Assembly (NCBI GenBank): GCA_035235625.1
Contig: CP141147.1
Coordinates: 6,995,001 to 7,059,000, forward strand
Length of the DNA: 64,000 nucleotides
Reading direction: 5' to 3'
From: Saururus chinensis
Taxonomy: Eukaryota > Streptophyta > Magnoliopsida > Piperales > Saururaceae
Translations under genes and position numbers: made by a program
The notes under the pieces: model-generated
What the model saw: only the letters and a program-made list of their open reading frames with translations
Databases searched by the model: none
What the model was told of the DNA's origin: nothing
Shown: one piece after another, positions 1 to 10,589 of the stretch
How positions within the stretch are numbered: position 1 is the stretch's first letter
Layout of the letters: every line of letters begins with the position of its first letter

Positions 1-664
1 CTCTTTTTTCTCTTTCTCCATTTAACAAACCTTAATCCACCCTATTTAACTAGCTCAAGTCCTAATTTTTAACTATAATTACTTACTAATACGGAATTCT
101 AAAAAGTTTTGGAAGGATGAAAGCGGGAATTTTAGGTGCTCTGGCGGTGGTGTATTGTCATCAACACAACATTCAGTGTAGGATCGCCGAATGAGCCCAA
201 ATCTATGTATCGAAGTCAAGATTGCTTAATGAACCCAATTCGGTGTATAGACGTCAAAACAAAACATTCTAAGGTAAGATCGCTGAATAAATAGATTTTT
301 TTTCATGTGGTTAGTTTTAATTGGTGTTAATTATTTGTAAATGGCATTTTGGGCATTGAATATCCTTAAGCAGGTTGGAGTGGGGTGGTGCTAGGCTGCA
401 TGTTGGCAGCTGTCGCTAGTGCTGGTCTGGCCTTGTTGGGCTGGTTGCTTGCCTTCTGCTTGTTGGTTGGTCATGCTATTCATTTGGGTTTGCCCACTGG
501 TTGGCCTTGCTATCACTCCCTTCTCCCTTTCTCAAGCGGGACGATCGCAAAAGGCTGATGAGTGGTGCATTGTAGCTGCAATGTCATCCCCTTTTCTCTT
601 CCTAGCTTGTTGTGCATTGAGGAACCAAGTCGCAGCCTTGTCGTTCATAAGTGTACCCGAAGAA
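1..664. other. Unassigned AT-rich flank
   Basis: No coding region, RNA gene or recognisable transposon end is visible. Open frames here (for example 419-724) are short and compositionally unremarkable. The stretch ends where a Ty1/copia-like LTR begins at the TGTTGG at 665. Confidence 0.5.
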
Positions 665-1585
665 TGTTGGACTAAGGGTATTTCTCGGGCTCATTATTGT
701 TCATGTTGTTCGCGGTTTAGGTGAGTCGGTATGGGTCATGGGGTCCAAAATTTGTGGGGGAGGTTGTGCTTACCCCACATTAGTCATTGTGACACGAATT
801 GTAATAGAACTTGCATTCATTACGCACACATATTAGGCATGTAACTACAATGTGTATTAACACATTGTGGGGCCCAACTCACGAATTAGTGTCGATAGTC
901 AAACCCGTGGTTAACGAGGAGTCGACCTTGTCGCGGGCTTGGTTATGTATAGGGGGTCCAGGTCCCCGCGGGCTCTGAGGAGCAGAGCCCGCTTCCATTG
1001 TGTCAGACCTTCTAAGTATAATTTGGAATTCAGCAAAAAGTCCAACAAATGAAGCCCACTTAGAAGCTCACTTAAGAGGAATTATGAGGGGTATAAAAAA
1101 GAGACTAAAGAGAGGAGAGAGCCCTAGCTTTGGCTGGTTGCCTCCTCTTCTCTCTCTTCTCCCAATCCGTCCCCCCTCTCTCCCTTGGTTTGGCCTTCCC
1201 TCTTGGTTCTTGACTGCCCCTCTCCTCTAATCGTCTCATGTGCGAGGTGCTAGAGGGGAATTGTCCTCCTTGTTGGTTCGTGGCTTCAAGGACAATATTT
1301 TAGATGATCTTTGCTTGCTTAATTAATTGTGAATCAATTAAGATCGAACACCGATGTAAAGGGAAAAGCATGCCCAGGGGCTGATCAACCCAAGGTTAGT
1401 CCGTATTTGTTCAAGAATTTCGTTTTGATTAATTACATGCCTTTATTATATGTTTTATTACTTATGTATTTGCATATTTATTATGATTATTTTGTAGTAA
1501 ATCAATAAAAAGTTAGAATCTTTATGCTATGAGCCTCCCCTTGGGCTTAAACACCACCATGCTTCTGTTGATCTGCCACTCTACA
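665..1585 (+). mobile_element. 5' LTR of a Ty1/copia element
   Basis: A 921-bp unit begins TGTTGGACTAAGG and ends CTACA, directly before a tRNA-Met-type primer-binding site at 1587. Its first ~470 bp recur in inverted orientation at about 2560-3046, including the blocks around ACACATTGTGGGGCCCAACT (860-880) and TCACGAATTAGTGT. A TATA-like GGTATAAAAAAG lies near 1090 and is followed by a pyrimidine-rich leader. LTR identity rests on the TG...CA ends, the adjacent primer site and the downstream gag start. No intact direct-repeat 3' LTR is in view. A target duplication is not clear. Confidence 0.75.
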
Positions 1586-1586
1586 G

Positions 1587-1599
1587 TGGTATTTGAGCC
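1587..1599 (+). promoter_or_regulatory. tRNA-iMet primer-binding site (degenerate)
   Basis: TGGTATTTGAGCC resembles the plant retroelement primer-binding consensus TGGTATCAGAGCC, complementary to the initiator tRNA-Met 3' end. It starts one base after the LTR end, as expected for minus-strand priming. It fixes the element's orientation as plus. Confidence 0.75.
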
Positions 1600-2558
1600 C
1601 GGTTTGGGGGAATAGGTAATTGATTTGCATAAAGCTTAGATCTTTTACCTAATTTAGGGTTTTGATGCATATTGGGGGAAAACCCTAATTTGATTATTAT
1701 ATATGATCTATTGATAGGGCTTTTGTTATTAAAGTGAAATTGAGTCTATTTGGGATTGATTCATATGTTTTACTTGCTGGAATTTTTGTGATTAGTTAAT
1801 TTATTATAATTTGTGAATTCGGTAGTGTAGGAGCAAAATAATAAATTCACCCGTGTGAATATTTTGCCTAAATAAATTTTCTGAAAACTCTTTGTTCACA
1901 CACATGTTTTTTAGTCTAGAAGATTTAATTAATTATATTGTGTTAATTTAATTAATTAGTTAGATTAGAAAATAATATAAATTTATTGATTTAGCCTTGG
2001 GGGTATTTTGATTAATTTAGAAGGGCTATATGTGTGGCTGAATATTTGCTATCCAAAATATTAATCATTGCTTTATATGTTGATTGAATAATTATTGGGC
2101 GATTTAATGCTGTGTGATTTTCAAGGGTGAAAAGACCGAATTAGCCTTAGGGTTATTTTGGTAATTTCACTCTTTTTCTAGAAAGAAAAGTAATAATTCT
2201 AGCAACCATAATATGTGTGTGCTTGCTAATTAGTGCTGACTGAGTGTGTTAATACAGGTGATTGCATAATTAGGTAAACTTACCTTAAGGGTAGTTAGGG
2301 CTTTTTACATACTAGTAACTGTAGTTTAATTTTTATGCAATTAAACTAATTGAATGAGTATAAAATATTTGCTATTTTTCAGAGTGAGTTAGTACATAAT
2401 TAACTAAGAAGCTATTAGCAATAATGTAGTATTAATTTTTGAGTCTTTGTCTTATTTGTTGTAGTTTAAAATGGCTTCGAAGATTGTTACATCTAAACTA
2501 GGAAAGAGAAATTTAATGTTGATAATTATTTGGTATAGAAGATGAGGATACATCATAT
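1600..2558 (+). pseudogene. Copia leader and start of gag (truncated)
   Basis: An AT-rich untranslated leader of about 870 bp runs from the primer site to ATG at 2471. The first codons encode MASKIVTSKL, and after one frameshift FNVDNYLV...KMRIHH. These match the N-terminus of Ty1/copia Gag, which typically reads as a substrate phrase followed by N-Y-x-x-W-x-x-x-M. The reading frame is lost at about 2558, where an inverted piece of the same family's LTR begins. No protease, integrase or RT of this copy remains. The copia assignment is good; the lineage is not resolved. Confidence 0.6.
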
Positions 2559-2559
2559 T

Positions 2560-3046
2560 ACCACACTCTCTTACCTAGCTCAGAAAAAACTAGGGCTCCC
2601 TCATCTCTTTAGTCTCCCTTTTATACCCTTCCCAACTATAGTCTTAAGCGGGCTTCATTGAATGGGCCTCTTGCTGATTTTCTCTGGGTTTTTCTTAGAT
2701 AGTCTTGACACAACGGGAGCGGGCTGTGCTCCTCATAGTTCATAGAGGCCTAGTCTCCCTGCACACAACTAAGCCTGCGATAGGGTTGACCTTCCACTAA
2801 CTACGGGTTCGACCATTAACACTAATTCGTGAGTTGGGCCTTACAATGTGTTAATGCACACCCTAGTTACATGGCTAGTGTTCGTGTGTGACGAATGTGA
2901 GTCCCACAAGAATTCGTGTCACGATGGTTCATGTGGGGTTGGCATGACCGCTCTTATTATCCTTGGACCCTGTGGTTCGTATTAGCTCACCCGAACCAAA
3001 AATAAAGTGGACCGTAATGGGCCTGAGCCCATACCCTGGTCCAACA
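2560..3046 (-). mobile_element. Inverted 5' half of the same copia LTR family
   Basis: The reverse complement starts at 3046 with TGTTGGACCAGGGTATGG and follows the LTR at 665 for about 470 bp: the CACATTGTAAGGCCCAACTC block, then a TATAAAAGGGAGACTAAAGAG block that parallels the + copy near 1092. The similarity stops inside the LTR leader at about 2590. It is therefore a partial LTR in opposite orientation to the 5' LTR, produced by a second insertion or by rearrangement. Confidence 0.7.
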
Positions 3047-3939
3047 AAAGATACATGCTTGGGTACCCATCACCTTACTCTTGAGTTCCTCTCTCTAGCT
3101 ATGACAAACTTTTTTATTCTATGAGCGTTTGTGATGCATTTATCGGGTGCAAGGCTACTTAAACAAAGTGAGTCTTGTATTGTTGCACTATTATATTAAC
3201 CTGCCTGTGGGCAAGGAATATGGCGGTCAATAGGTAGAGTATGGGTGTGGTAAGGCTTTACCCATATTTGTAGGCTTTACCCATATTACTTTAAGAAACT
3301 TTACTCATATTGTGCCTATTACTCATCAGATAAATGGGTGGGTAACAGGTAAATAACTAATAGATCAATAAAAAAAACAAACAATTTGAATTAAATTGTC
3401 ATAAATAATATGTACATATATGCATACATATAGATTGATAGATAGTCAAATAAACAGATAACAAGGGCAGCTAGAGAAGGATTGCAGGAAAAATAATGGA
3501 GAATAAGAATGCTTGCGCCCTTGCCCTAGCCAGTAGTCCCTTGGTCGATCAAAAGGAATTGAAAAGAGGGAAGTATGATTATTTTGGCCTGGGGTACTTG
3601 CTTTGGGCTATTTGGCTATTGGGTTGGGCAGTGGCATTAGAGAAATACGGTACTTGGTAGTGGGCAAATGATAGATATATGGGTCTATATGGCAATTGGT
3701 ATTATTTTATTACATACTCATCAATTTATAGTTTGAAATTGATAAGACGGGAGCAAGGTAGTGGTATCATTATTGATTTGGGCAACAATTAGAAGCATGA
3801 TTGAGCGGGCAACAATATTGTTGATGTTGGGCAATAGTTAGTAGCATTATTAAGGCAGTAATGTAGAGGCGGCAGAAGACATTATTGAGATGGCTTTAGC
3901 ATCTTCTTTGGTGGTGGAGGTATGTGTGTGACTATATAT
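3047..3939. other. Intergenic flank with duplicated ~85-bp block
   Basis: No gene is visible. Positions 3833-3920 (TTAGTAGCATTATTAAGGCA and onward) recur in the same orientation at 9096-9185 on the far side of pararetrovirus locus A. The two copies bracket the viral segment, so this looks like host target sequence duplicated or split at insertion. Confidence 0.5.
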
Positions 3940-4237
3940 ATATGAGAAAGTAACTTTAAGGGGAAACCAATAAAGACCAACATCTTAAGATAACAAGAAG
4001 AGCTTGTGAAGGTATGCCTTCATAATGACGCAAGTCTAGTATCTAAAAATAAACATCTTATTATGAATTTTTCAATTATCTTATAGCTAATATATAAGAG
4101 GAAAACAATTCATTTTTCTAATGTCAAAGATCGAAACTATGCCACCATGACAGAGCATACTAATTAGAATTATGTCACATGAATACAATGGAAAAAAAAC
4201 GATGAATGAAATAAGAGATACACAAATGAAAAATAAT

Positions 4238-4239
<2 letters not shown>
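3940..4239 (-). repeat. Pararetrovirus locus A: terminal inverted block (left arm)
   Basis: The reverse complement matches 8812-9042 over about 230 bp, including GCATACTAATTAGAATTA (4157-4175), GTGAAGGTATGCCTTCA (4006-4022) and AAGATAACAAGAAGAG (3985-4000). The block sits between host flank and a (TA)n tract. I infer a viral non-coding or leader segment, because the same block joins the viral coding parts of both halves. No open frame is convincing. Confidence 0.65.

Positions 4240-4279
<40 letters not shown>
4240..4279. repeat. (TA)n microsatellite at viral breakpoint
   Basis: About 20 TA units separate the left terminal block from a coat-protein-like coding piece. The neighbouring coding frame runs directly into the TA tract, so the repeat lies at a break in viral sequence. 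Similar tracts occur at 6720 and 9043. Confidence 0.9.
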
Positions 4280-4281
<2 letters not shown>

Positions 4282-4482
4282 GTCTGGTAAGGACTGGAGA
4301 AACATTTGCTTCAAATTGACATCATCGATGCCGTTGATCGCATGGAAACGAGCTGACATATGCATATAGTATTTTTCAAGGTCCTTTTTGTTGAAAGAGC
4401 AGACCCTTGCTTTCAGAAATTCTTCGCTGGCTATTTCTTGGCGGAGCACTGGGTGGCCAAAAATCACTCATATCTATTTCCA
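4280..4482 (-). pseudogene. Pararetrovirus coat-protein-like fragment
   Basis: The minus frame from 4467 encodes a ~60-residue stretch with motifs such as KDLEKYYMHMSARF and LKQMFLQSLPDP. These resemble the N-terminal part of the caulimovirid coat region, where a predicted helical segment precedes a SLP-type motif. It is cut off by the (TA)n tract at 4279 and on the other side joins broken RNase H sequence at about 4483, so the normal gene order is disrupted. The assignment is inferred from motif resemblance only. Confidence 0.5.
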
Positions 4483-5800
4483 CTGTAAAGTCATAACTGA
4501 TCAGAAAAAATTGAAATTTCGTAATGACCATCTTTACCGCAAGGATCTCCTTGTATGTGCTATGATAATGTTGCTCAGAAAGTTTAAAGGAACCGCTCTT
4601 GTAGCCGCATAGATGTCGCTTTTGGGTGCTATCGAGAACAAACAGTGCTGCTCCCTAAGAATGATCACTGACATTAGTTTGTAAAATACGATGCTGATGT
4701 GGGGAAGAGATCTGTAGTGGTGGTAGCCTTGGAATGATGTCGTTGATTGCTTTGACGGTATTTACGTACTTCTCAGACCAAGGGGTTGGAGATTTCCGAA
4801 GGAGTTCAGACAGGGTTGCTTTGTGCTTCGATATATAAGGAATAAAATTGGAAACTTAATTCAAAACACCAAGAAAAGTTTGAACTAGTTTTTAAGATAA
4901 TGTTTCTTCAGGAAAATCTTTGAGTTTTTCTGCAATATGGGACAAAGGGATATATTTGCCATTTCGGATTTTCATTCCGAGGAAATCAATGTCGGGTATG
5001 CACAGTACAATCTTCTGTTCGGAGAGCTTAAGACCATGACTGTAGCAGATAGAATGAAATTCTTGGAGAAGTTGTAAATGCTCTTCCTCTGTTTTGGAGA
5101 ACATGAGGATATCATCAATATAAACGAGAGCTGAATGGAGTAGAGGACGGAAAATTTTCACCATAATTTTCTGAAAAATAGAGGGTGCCATCTTTAGTCC
5201 GAATGGAAGGACCGTCCATTGGTTGTGAGAATTAGGAATGATGAAGGCGGTCTTTTCTCTATCATCTGGATGAATACCAATTTGCCAAAATCCTGCTTTT
5301 AGGTCAAACTTAGAGAGAACCCTGGCGTATGCAATCCGCTCGAAGAGACTCATCCGTGTGGTAGCGGGAACTTTTCATCAGCTAGATATATGTTAAGAGG
5401 CTAATAGTTTATAACAAGTCTGGCTTTTCTTCGTGCTTGTTCGGCTCTTTTGTTGACAGGAAAGACTTGACATGCCCATGGCGAGGATGTTTCTTCAATA
5501 AGACCTTGCTTGAGAAGTTAGGAAAGTTCTTGTGCTTAGAGGAGTTTGTCAGGATTTATGTTTGAATGTCTAGCAGGTGTGGGAGTTGTTGTTGTAGGGG
5601 CTGTGGCCTTGAAAGGAAGGCGGACAAAGAACTTGGGTCTTGTCCATAGTGGTGAACAATGTCGTGCTTTGAACCCTTCGTGCGAGGATGCACAATAATC
5701 TTGTATGAGGTGAAGTCTGATCGCTTCACGAGGATCATGCAAAACATGTAAATTGTTAATAGTAGCCCATGGGGAAAACTCGGCTTTGTAGGACAATCAA
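4483..5800 (-). pseudogene. Caulimovirid-type RT / RNase H remnant (locus A)
   Basis: The order along the minus strand is: a pre-RT linker (about 5796-5536, ending near NINPDKLL), then RT (5353-4892), then RNase H (about 4720-4483). RT shows KFDLKAGFWQIGIHP, the LPFGLKMAPSIFQK block and the catalytic YIDDIL box followed by FLGMKI. RNase H shows a GYKSGSFKLSE...YHSTYKEILAVK block. These motifs and their spacing match Caulimoviridae pol more closely than Ty3/gypsy pol. Stop codons and frameshifts interrupt it at several points (for example after 4892 and near 4650), so it is inactive. Genus is not resolved. Confidence 0.8.
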
Positions 5801-5808
5801 TGGGGTTG

Positions 5809-6432
5809 CTACTTAAGCTGAGGTAGTTTGTGGAGGATATCAAATCCGATAATGACATCTTTTCCAGTAAGAGGAGACCTAAGAAAAGACTGTGTGATTT
5901 GTAAGGAAGGGAATAGGGAGATGGTCACATGTTTGCTGATCTTATCAATATAGAAGGAATTTACGTCAGCAATTTTGAAATATTGGTTGTGGGGTTGCCA
6001 ATAATTGGGTTTGAGGATGGAAGGCTTAAGAATTGAGCAAGATGCTCCAGTATTGAGGAAAGCAATGAGGGGGATGGTTGTAGAACCAAGATGAAGAGTA
6101 ACAGGCAGGAGAGGAGTGGGTTGCAGAGCAAATGATTCGTCAATTCCGAAAATTTTTGCTTGATCATCAGAGTCATCATCATCAGAACTCAGCCTGAAGC
6201 TAGAATATTCTAGCTGAAGGATAATATCAGAATTGTAGTCTTCATCGGCTGAGAGCTCTGATTGAAGATCATAAAATTCTTGCTGGGTGATTGCCATCGC
6301 CTGTTGGATAAACTGAGCCTTGCGGGGCTTGTTATTGGTCGGACATTGGCGAGCAAAATGTCTAGCTTTTTCGCAAAGAAAACACTTGATGGATTTTTTG
6401 TGTCGCAGTCCTTTTTTCGAAAAAATTTCCAC
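5809..6432 (-). pseudogene. Caulimovirid-type zinc knuckle and aspartic protease (locus A)
   Basis: The 207-residue open frame starts with a CX2CX4HX4C zinc knuckle (residues ~18-31, KCFLCEKARHFARQCP) typical of the coat-protein C-terminus. An acidic serine/aspartate-rich linker (~60-95) follows, then an aspartic-protease domain (~100-200). The protease active-site motif reads FLNTGAS instead of the expected D-T-G/D-S-G, so the catalytic aspartate is replaced. It lies immediately upstream of the RT remnant in the same orientation, the coat-protease-RT order expected for pararetroviruses. Confidence 0.75.
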
Positions 6433-6716
6433 TTTTGTTTGGGTTTGGCAAATCGGTTTTTTCGGGGGAACCGTGGTTTGTGGAAATGAAACTTCTTTTT
6501 AGTGGAACAAGTGCAGCCGTTATCACCTTTGCATTTGATCTGTAAGTCTGGTCGGAGGCAGGCTTTTCCAAGTTTCTGGCCAGTTTCTTAGAGGCTTTGG
6601 ATGAACTTGGACTAGTTGCATAGTCTATCCATAGCAGTGGGAATTAACTGATAAATTTGACCGAGGGCAAGATTACCTATGATATCTCCTTTGAGTTCAA
6701 TAATGCGTCTGGTTTA

Positions 6717-6719
<3 letters not shown>
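6433..6719 (-). pseudogene. Coat-protein-like C-terminal coding remnant (locus A)
   Basis: Minus-strand sequence between the (TA)n tract and the zinc knuckle reads, with frame changes, as a basic lysine/serine-rich stretch (for example KSSKASKKLARNLEK). This is compatible with the arginine/lysine-rich region before the zinc knuckle of caulimovirid coat proteins. With the fragment at 4280-4482 it suggests that one coat gene was opened at a point now marked by (TA)n at both ends. Confidence 0.45.

Positions 6720-6806
<87 letters not shown>
6720..6806. repeat. (TA)n microsatellite, second viral breakpoint
   Basis: An uninterrupted run of ~43 TA units. It separates the coat-protein-like coding segment from the non-coding viral block that is repeated inverted at 8375-8765. 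Confidence 0.9.
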
Positions 6807-6808
<2 letters not shown>

Positions 6809-7210
6809 AAGCAAACTATTAGAAACACTTAAGAGAGAGATTACATAAGAGGGAAAGAACACTTAAGAGGAAACAAAAGTAAAAACTAGGGAAAACTTTT
6901 TTTTTTTGATGATCCTCAAATATGAGATGAGTTCCATATTTATAGAAATGGATGAGGAGGGGGCATTTGTGGTTTGTCGGAGTTTGTAGGTGGCTCCATC
7001 ACCATGTGTTAGGTAGAGAAGATATAAGTGAGGGTTTGCCTAACTAATGGAATCAACCCTTCCCCATTTTTCACATTCTTCATTGTTGGACATTGTGTAA
7101 TGCTTTATCCAAAATTGTTTGTATCATAGTCACTGGACGAATAATAGGGATTATGGTCCTGTGAATCCCAGTCACGAGTTGGCGTGATGCCTTATGCTCT
7201 TTGAAAAGAT
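6807..7210 (-). repeat. Locus A internal inverted repeat, left arm
   Basis: The reverse complement matches 8375-8765: GGATTCACAGGACCATAATC versus the copy near 8395, GATTTTGGATAAAGCATT-like versus 8448-8462, GGGGAAGGGTTGATTC and CACATGGTGATG blocks, and CTCTTAAGTGTTC near 6848/8693. The segment carries no intact frame. It is probably the viral large intergenic/terminal region: in the right half it follows pol, and in the left half it precedes the coat region across the (TA)n tract. Confidence 0.7.
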
Positions 7211-7263
7211 GATTGTCTTGTTCACACTAGACATTGATTTCCTTAGAACGTAATTTACACAAT

Positions 7264-8050
7264 GTCAAATATATTGCTTTGTCCCATATTATAGAAAAGT
7301 TCAAAGATTTTCCTAAAGAAACACTGTCCCAAAAATGTCATCTCGGTAGCTACAAGAGCAGATCTTTTAAACCATCTGAGTAGCACTATCATAGAATATA
7401 CAAAGAGATCTTGGCGGTAAAAATGGCTATTACAAAATTTTAGTTCTTTTTAATAGGTCACGAAGTTACAGTGGAAATGGATATGCGTGTTTTCCCTAAG
7501 ATGCACTTAAAGTAAAAGCAGCTGCCTAATGCACAACTTTTATGTTGACATGATTAGTTTTCCTAATGGAAGTTCTAAGTAAAAAAATAATAAAAGAAAG
7601 GACAATATCCTTCTTGATTTTCTCTCTCGCCTACGGCCTTCTCAACCATTCCCTTCTTCACCGCAAAACTTGTTCCTCGATTTACTCTCTCTTGTATAAT
7701 GTGAAAACCTCCCTCCAGAAATCCTCGACTTACTAGCCACCTTCACTTTTCCCCTGCGGACTATCACCTTCATCACTGCCTACCTTGAGATTCACCTAGT
7801 CCGAAATAAAAATGTTTTCTTCCCAGTACCGCACCCTGACTATGCCTATCTCTGCCCTTTCTATTTTTGAAATTAGTACTATTGCCCAAAGGAAGTACTT
7901 TGTCTCTTATGGTACATCATTGAAAAATGACATATCTCCTTCTTTTTTAATGTCGAACACATATCAACTTATCTATTTCAAATCTAGGTCCGCTAGAACC
8001 TCTCTAATAATGCATTCGGAGTAAAGACACTGTTGAAATGGTTCTTCCCT
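7264..8050 (+). pseudogene. Second pol fragment of the same virus, opposite orientation
   Basis: Plus-strand 7264-7320 matches the RT C-terminal segment at 4895-4955, and 7328-7485 matches the RNase H segment at 4483-4625, both inverted. A stretch equal to about 270 bp in the left copy is missing between them. The reading continues through a YKEILAVKMAITKF block to the end of RNase H and downstream viral sequence near 7620-7830. Frameshifts and stops are frequent. This copy retains the RNase H end that the left copy has lost. Confidence 0.7.
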
Positions 8051-8374
8051 ATTTAGTAATGGCAAACCTTATTAAACGAGGTCAACAATGCGTTTGTCCA
8101 TATCATACTCCATAAGTTACAAGATTTTGTTACCATGCCAATTTTTTCGTCCCATACATTAGAGAACCAGTCAGAATCCTTCAATGAACAAATATAAATT
8201 TGTCACAGAATTATCACCGGTATTTAGACGATTTCTATGACTTTAAGATACACATGGCAAGTCTAAATGGACTATACTATATGAACATTCCATCGCAAAT
8301 CTTGGTGTATCCTTTTGTTAGGGGTGATTGAGACCTTTATCTACGAGGATTGAATGTTTTTATCAGCACATACT

Positions 8375-8765
8375 GCCTCATGCTAACCCGTGACTGAGAT
8401 TTAAAGGACCCTAATCTTTACTATTCATCTAGTGACTATGACAGACAGTTTTGGATAAAGCCTGTGCACGATGACCAACAATGAAGCACGTGAAGAACGG
8501 GGAAGGGTTGATTCTATCAGTTAAGTAGACCCCTGCCTAATTCTTTTTTACCTAACACATGGTGATGAAGCTACCTACCCACTCCACCAAACCACCAAGG
8601 CATATCCCTTTTTATAAATATGGAACTCATCTCAAATTTGAGAATCATTAGAGAAAAAGAGAAGTCTTTCATAGTTTCTGCCTTAGTTTCCTCTTAAGTG
8701 TTCTTCCCCTCTTATGTAATCCATTTCTTGAGTGTTTCTAATAATTTGCTTCGATATATAATGTT
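8375..8765 (+). repeat. Locus A internal inverted repeat, right arm
   Basis: Mirror copy of 6807-7210. It includes AACAATGAAGCACGTGAAGA, the TTTATAAATATGGAACTCAT block with a TATA-like TTTATAAATA (8611-8620), and a TTCCTCTTAAGTGTTCTTCC block. The position after pol coding and the TATA-like element are consistent with a pararetroviral promoter/terminal region, but this is inference. Confidence 0.7.
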
Positions 8766-8811
8766 TTTCTTTTGCACATCTCTTATTTCATTCCTTGCCC
8801 TCTTTCATTGT

Positions 8812-9039
8812 ATTCATACAAGATAATTCTAATTAGTATGCTCTGTCATTGCGGTATAGTTCCGATCTTTAATATCAGAAAACTTAATTATTCTCCTTTT
8901 AGATATTAGCTGTAAGATAACTGAAAAATCCGTAATAAGAAACCTGTTTGTAGATGTCAGACTTGCATTAATGTGAAGGCATACCTTCACAACCTCTTCT
9001 TGTTATCTTGTGGCGTTGGTCTTCGTTGGTTTCCTTTTA

Positions 9040-9042
<3 letters not shown>
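8812..9042 (+). repeat. Locus A terminal inverted block (right arm)
   Basis: Inverted partner of 3940-4200; see that entry. It ends directly in a (TA)n tract at 9043. Confidence 0.65.

Positions 9043-9081
<39 letters not shown>
9043..9081. repeat. (TA)n microsatellite at right edge of locus A
   Basis: About 19 TA units mark the right junction between viral sequence and host flank. The left host flank also meets viral sequence near a shorter TATATATA run at 3933-3941. Confidence 0.9.
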
Positions 9082-9082
<1 letters not shown>

Positions 9083-9095
9083 CATGTTTGAGTGA

Positions 9096-9185
9096 GTAGA
9101 AGTTAGTTGCATTATTAAGGCAATAGTGTAGAGCTGGACGAAGACATAATTGAGGTGGCTTTGGCATCATCTGTGGTAGATGTTA
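9096..9185. repeat. Right copy of host block flanking locus A
   Basis: TTAGTTGCATTATTAAGGCA and the following ~70 bases repeat 3833-3920 in direct orientation with roughly one mismatch in eight. It brackets the viral insertion. Confidence 0.6.
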
Positions 9186-9212
9186 GCATCATCATCTTAA
9201 AATTTTGGTAGA

Positions 9213-10095
9213 GTTAATGGAGCATCGTCTTTTGGTTGGTAGTAATCGCTTTCATTGTTTGTCATTTTTTATCTTATTTAAAATAAATTAAGAAACTGGT
9301 TAACTTGTCTTCATTCATTTTTAATTCTTTAATATTAAATGTTTTGACTATCTCTTGGAGCCTTTTTCTTTCAAATTGGAAAGAGGCAAAAGAAGGGTGC
9401 ATGAATTTTCTTGAATATTATCATAATTAAACTTCTCTCACTATTTGACTGATATTAATCTGTTTAGGGTAGGTGGAAAATCACTAGTATAAACAAATAA
9501 CTCCCACTTGAGGATCCATAGTATTTCAAATTTAGTGCAAATACGGAATATGAATTTTAGTCACCTAACGGAATATCTTTTACCTTATTTTGAGTTTATT
9601 TTGGAGAGAAATGAAGTAACAACTAAAATTTTTTCACAAATCAAAGAACTAGCAGTTCTTAAGAACTAAGTATGTTTCCATATGTTATTTTGTATTAGGA
9701 GAACATTACACCTGACCATCATATAATCCGAGTAGTAGTAATATTTTGGTCCGTCAGAAGTAGTAAATTTCGTGACAAATCGCGGATTGTAGTTCTAGTC
9801 CTTTAAAGCTAAAAGTTTAAAAATTGAAATATTTGAGAAAGTCACTTCGTAGTCATTTGTAATATGTTGTATTTTGGCGCTATTGGTCTCTTCAAAGTTT
9901 TTTTCATAAAACAAGATAGTTTTTCCTATTCTTCTAGAATGAAGAAATTCTTGTATATGAAATAATTAAGTGCTAATTCAGTAGCAGGTGTTCAAACATT
10001 AAATTGTTCGATTATAAAAACATAATATGAAAGTATAAAGTAATTTTGGCTTATTAGCATCAATAGAATCTAATTTAGAATCTAATAAAATAGAA
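9213..10095. repeat. Pararetrovirus locus B: left arm of ~0.8-kb inverted repeat
   Basis: The reverse complement of 11750-12530 aligns through this whole interval. Anchors are TCGCTTTCATTGT (9248), TAATATTAAATGTTTTGACTATCTCTT (9333), TAATTAAACTTCTC (9425), AGGTAGGTGGAAAATCACTA (9470), GATTGTAGTTCTAGTCCTTT (9785) and AATTTTGGCTTATTAGC (10042). The left arm has about 100 extra bases near 9660-9780. It carries no intact frame on either strand. Confidence 0.75.
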
Positions 10096-10589
10096 TAAAG
10101 AATGCTTTAAGACATAAAGAAAAAATTATTAATAAACTTTCTGAAGAAATAAAAGAAGAGAAAATAAAAAAACCATAAAATATAGATCATTCAAAGAAAA
10201 AACAAAACAATTTTAAGATACCCTTGCAAAGGAGGTATGCTAAAATTTTCATCTTGCTTTTTGGCATAGAGAAAAAACATGAAATTGGTCTACCTTAAGG
10301 ATTTCGAAGAATCCAAAATCCCTACCAAGGCTAGGCCAATCTAAATGAGTTGAAGACTGCATAAAGTTTGCCATGAAGAAATAAATGATCTTTTAAAAAG
10401 AAACCTAATAAGAAAAAGTTCTACTTGGAGTTGTACTGCATACTATTTTGAGAACGCAATAGAATTAGAAAGAGGAGTACCTTGCCTTGTCATTAGTTAT
10501 AAACCTTTATATAAAGTTCTTCAATGAATTTGATATCCAATCCCTAATAAACAGAATCTAATTAAAAGAATTTATAATAAAAAAATATT

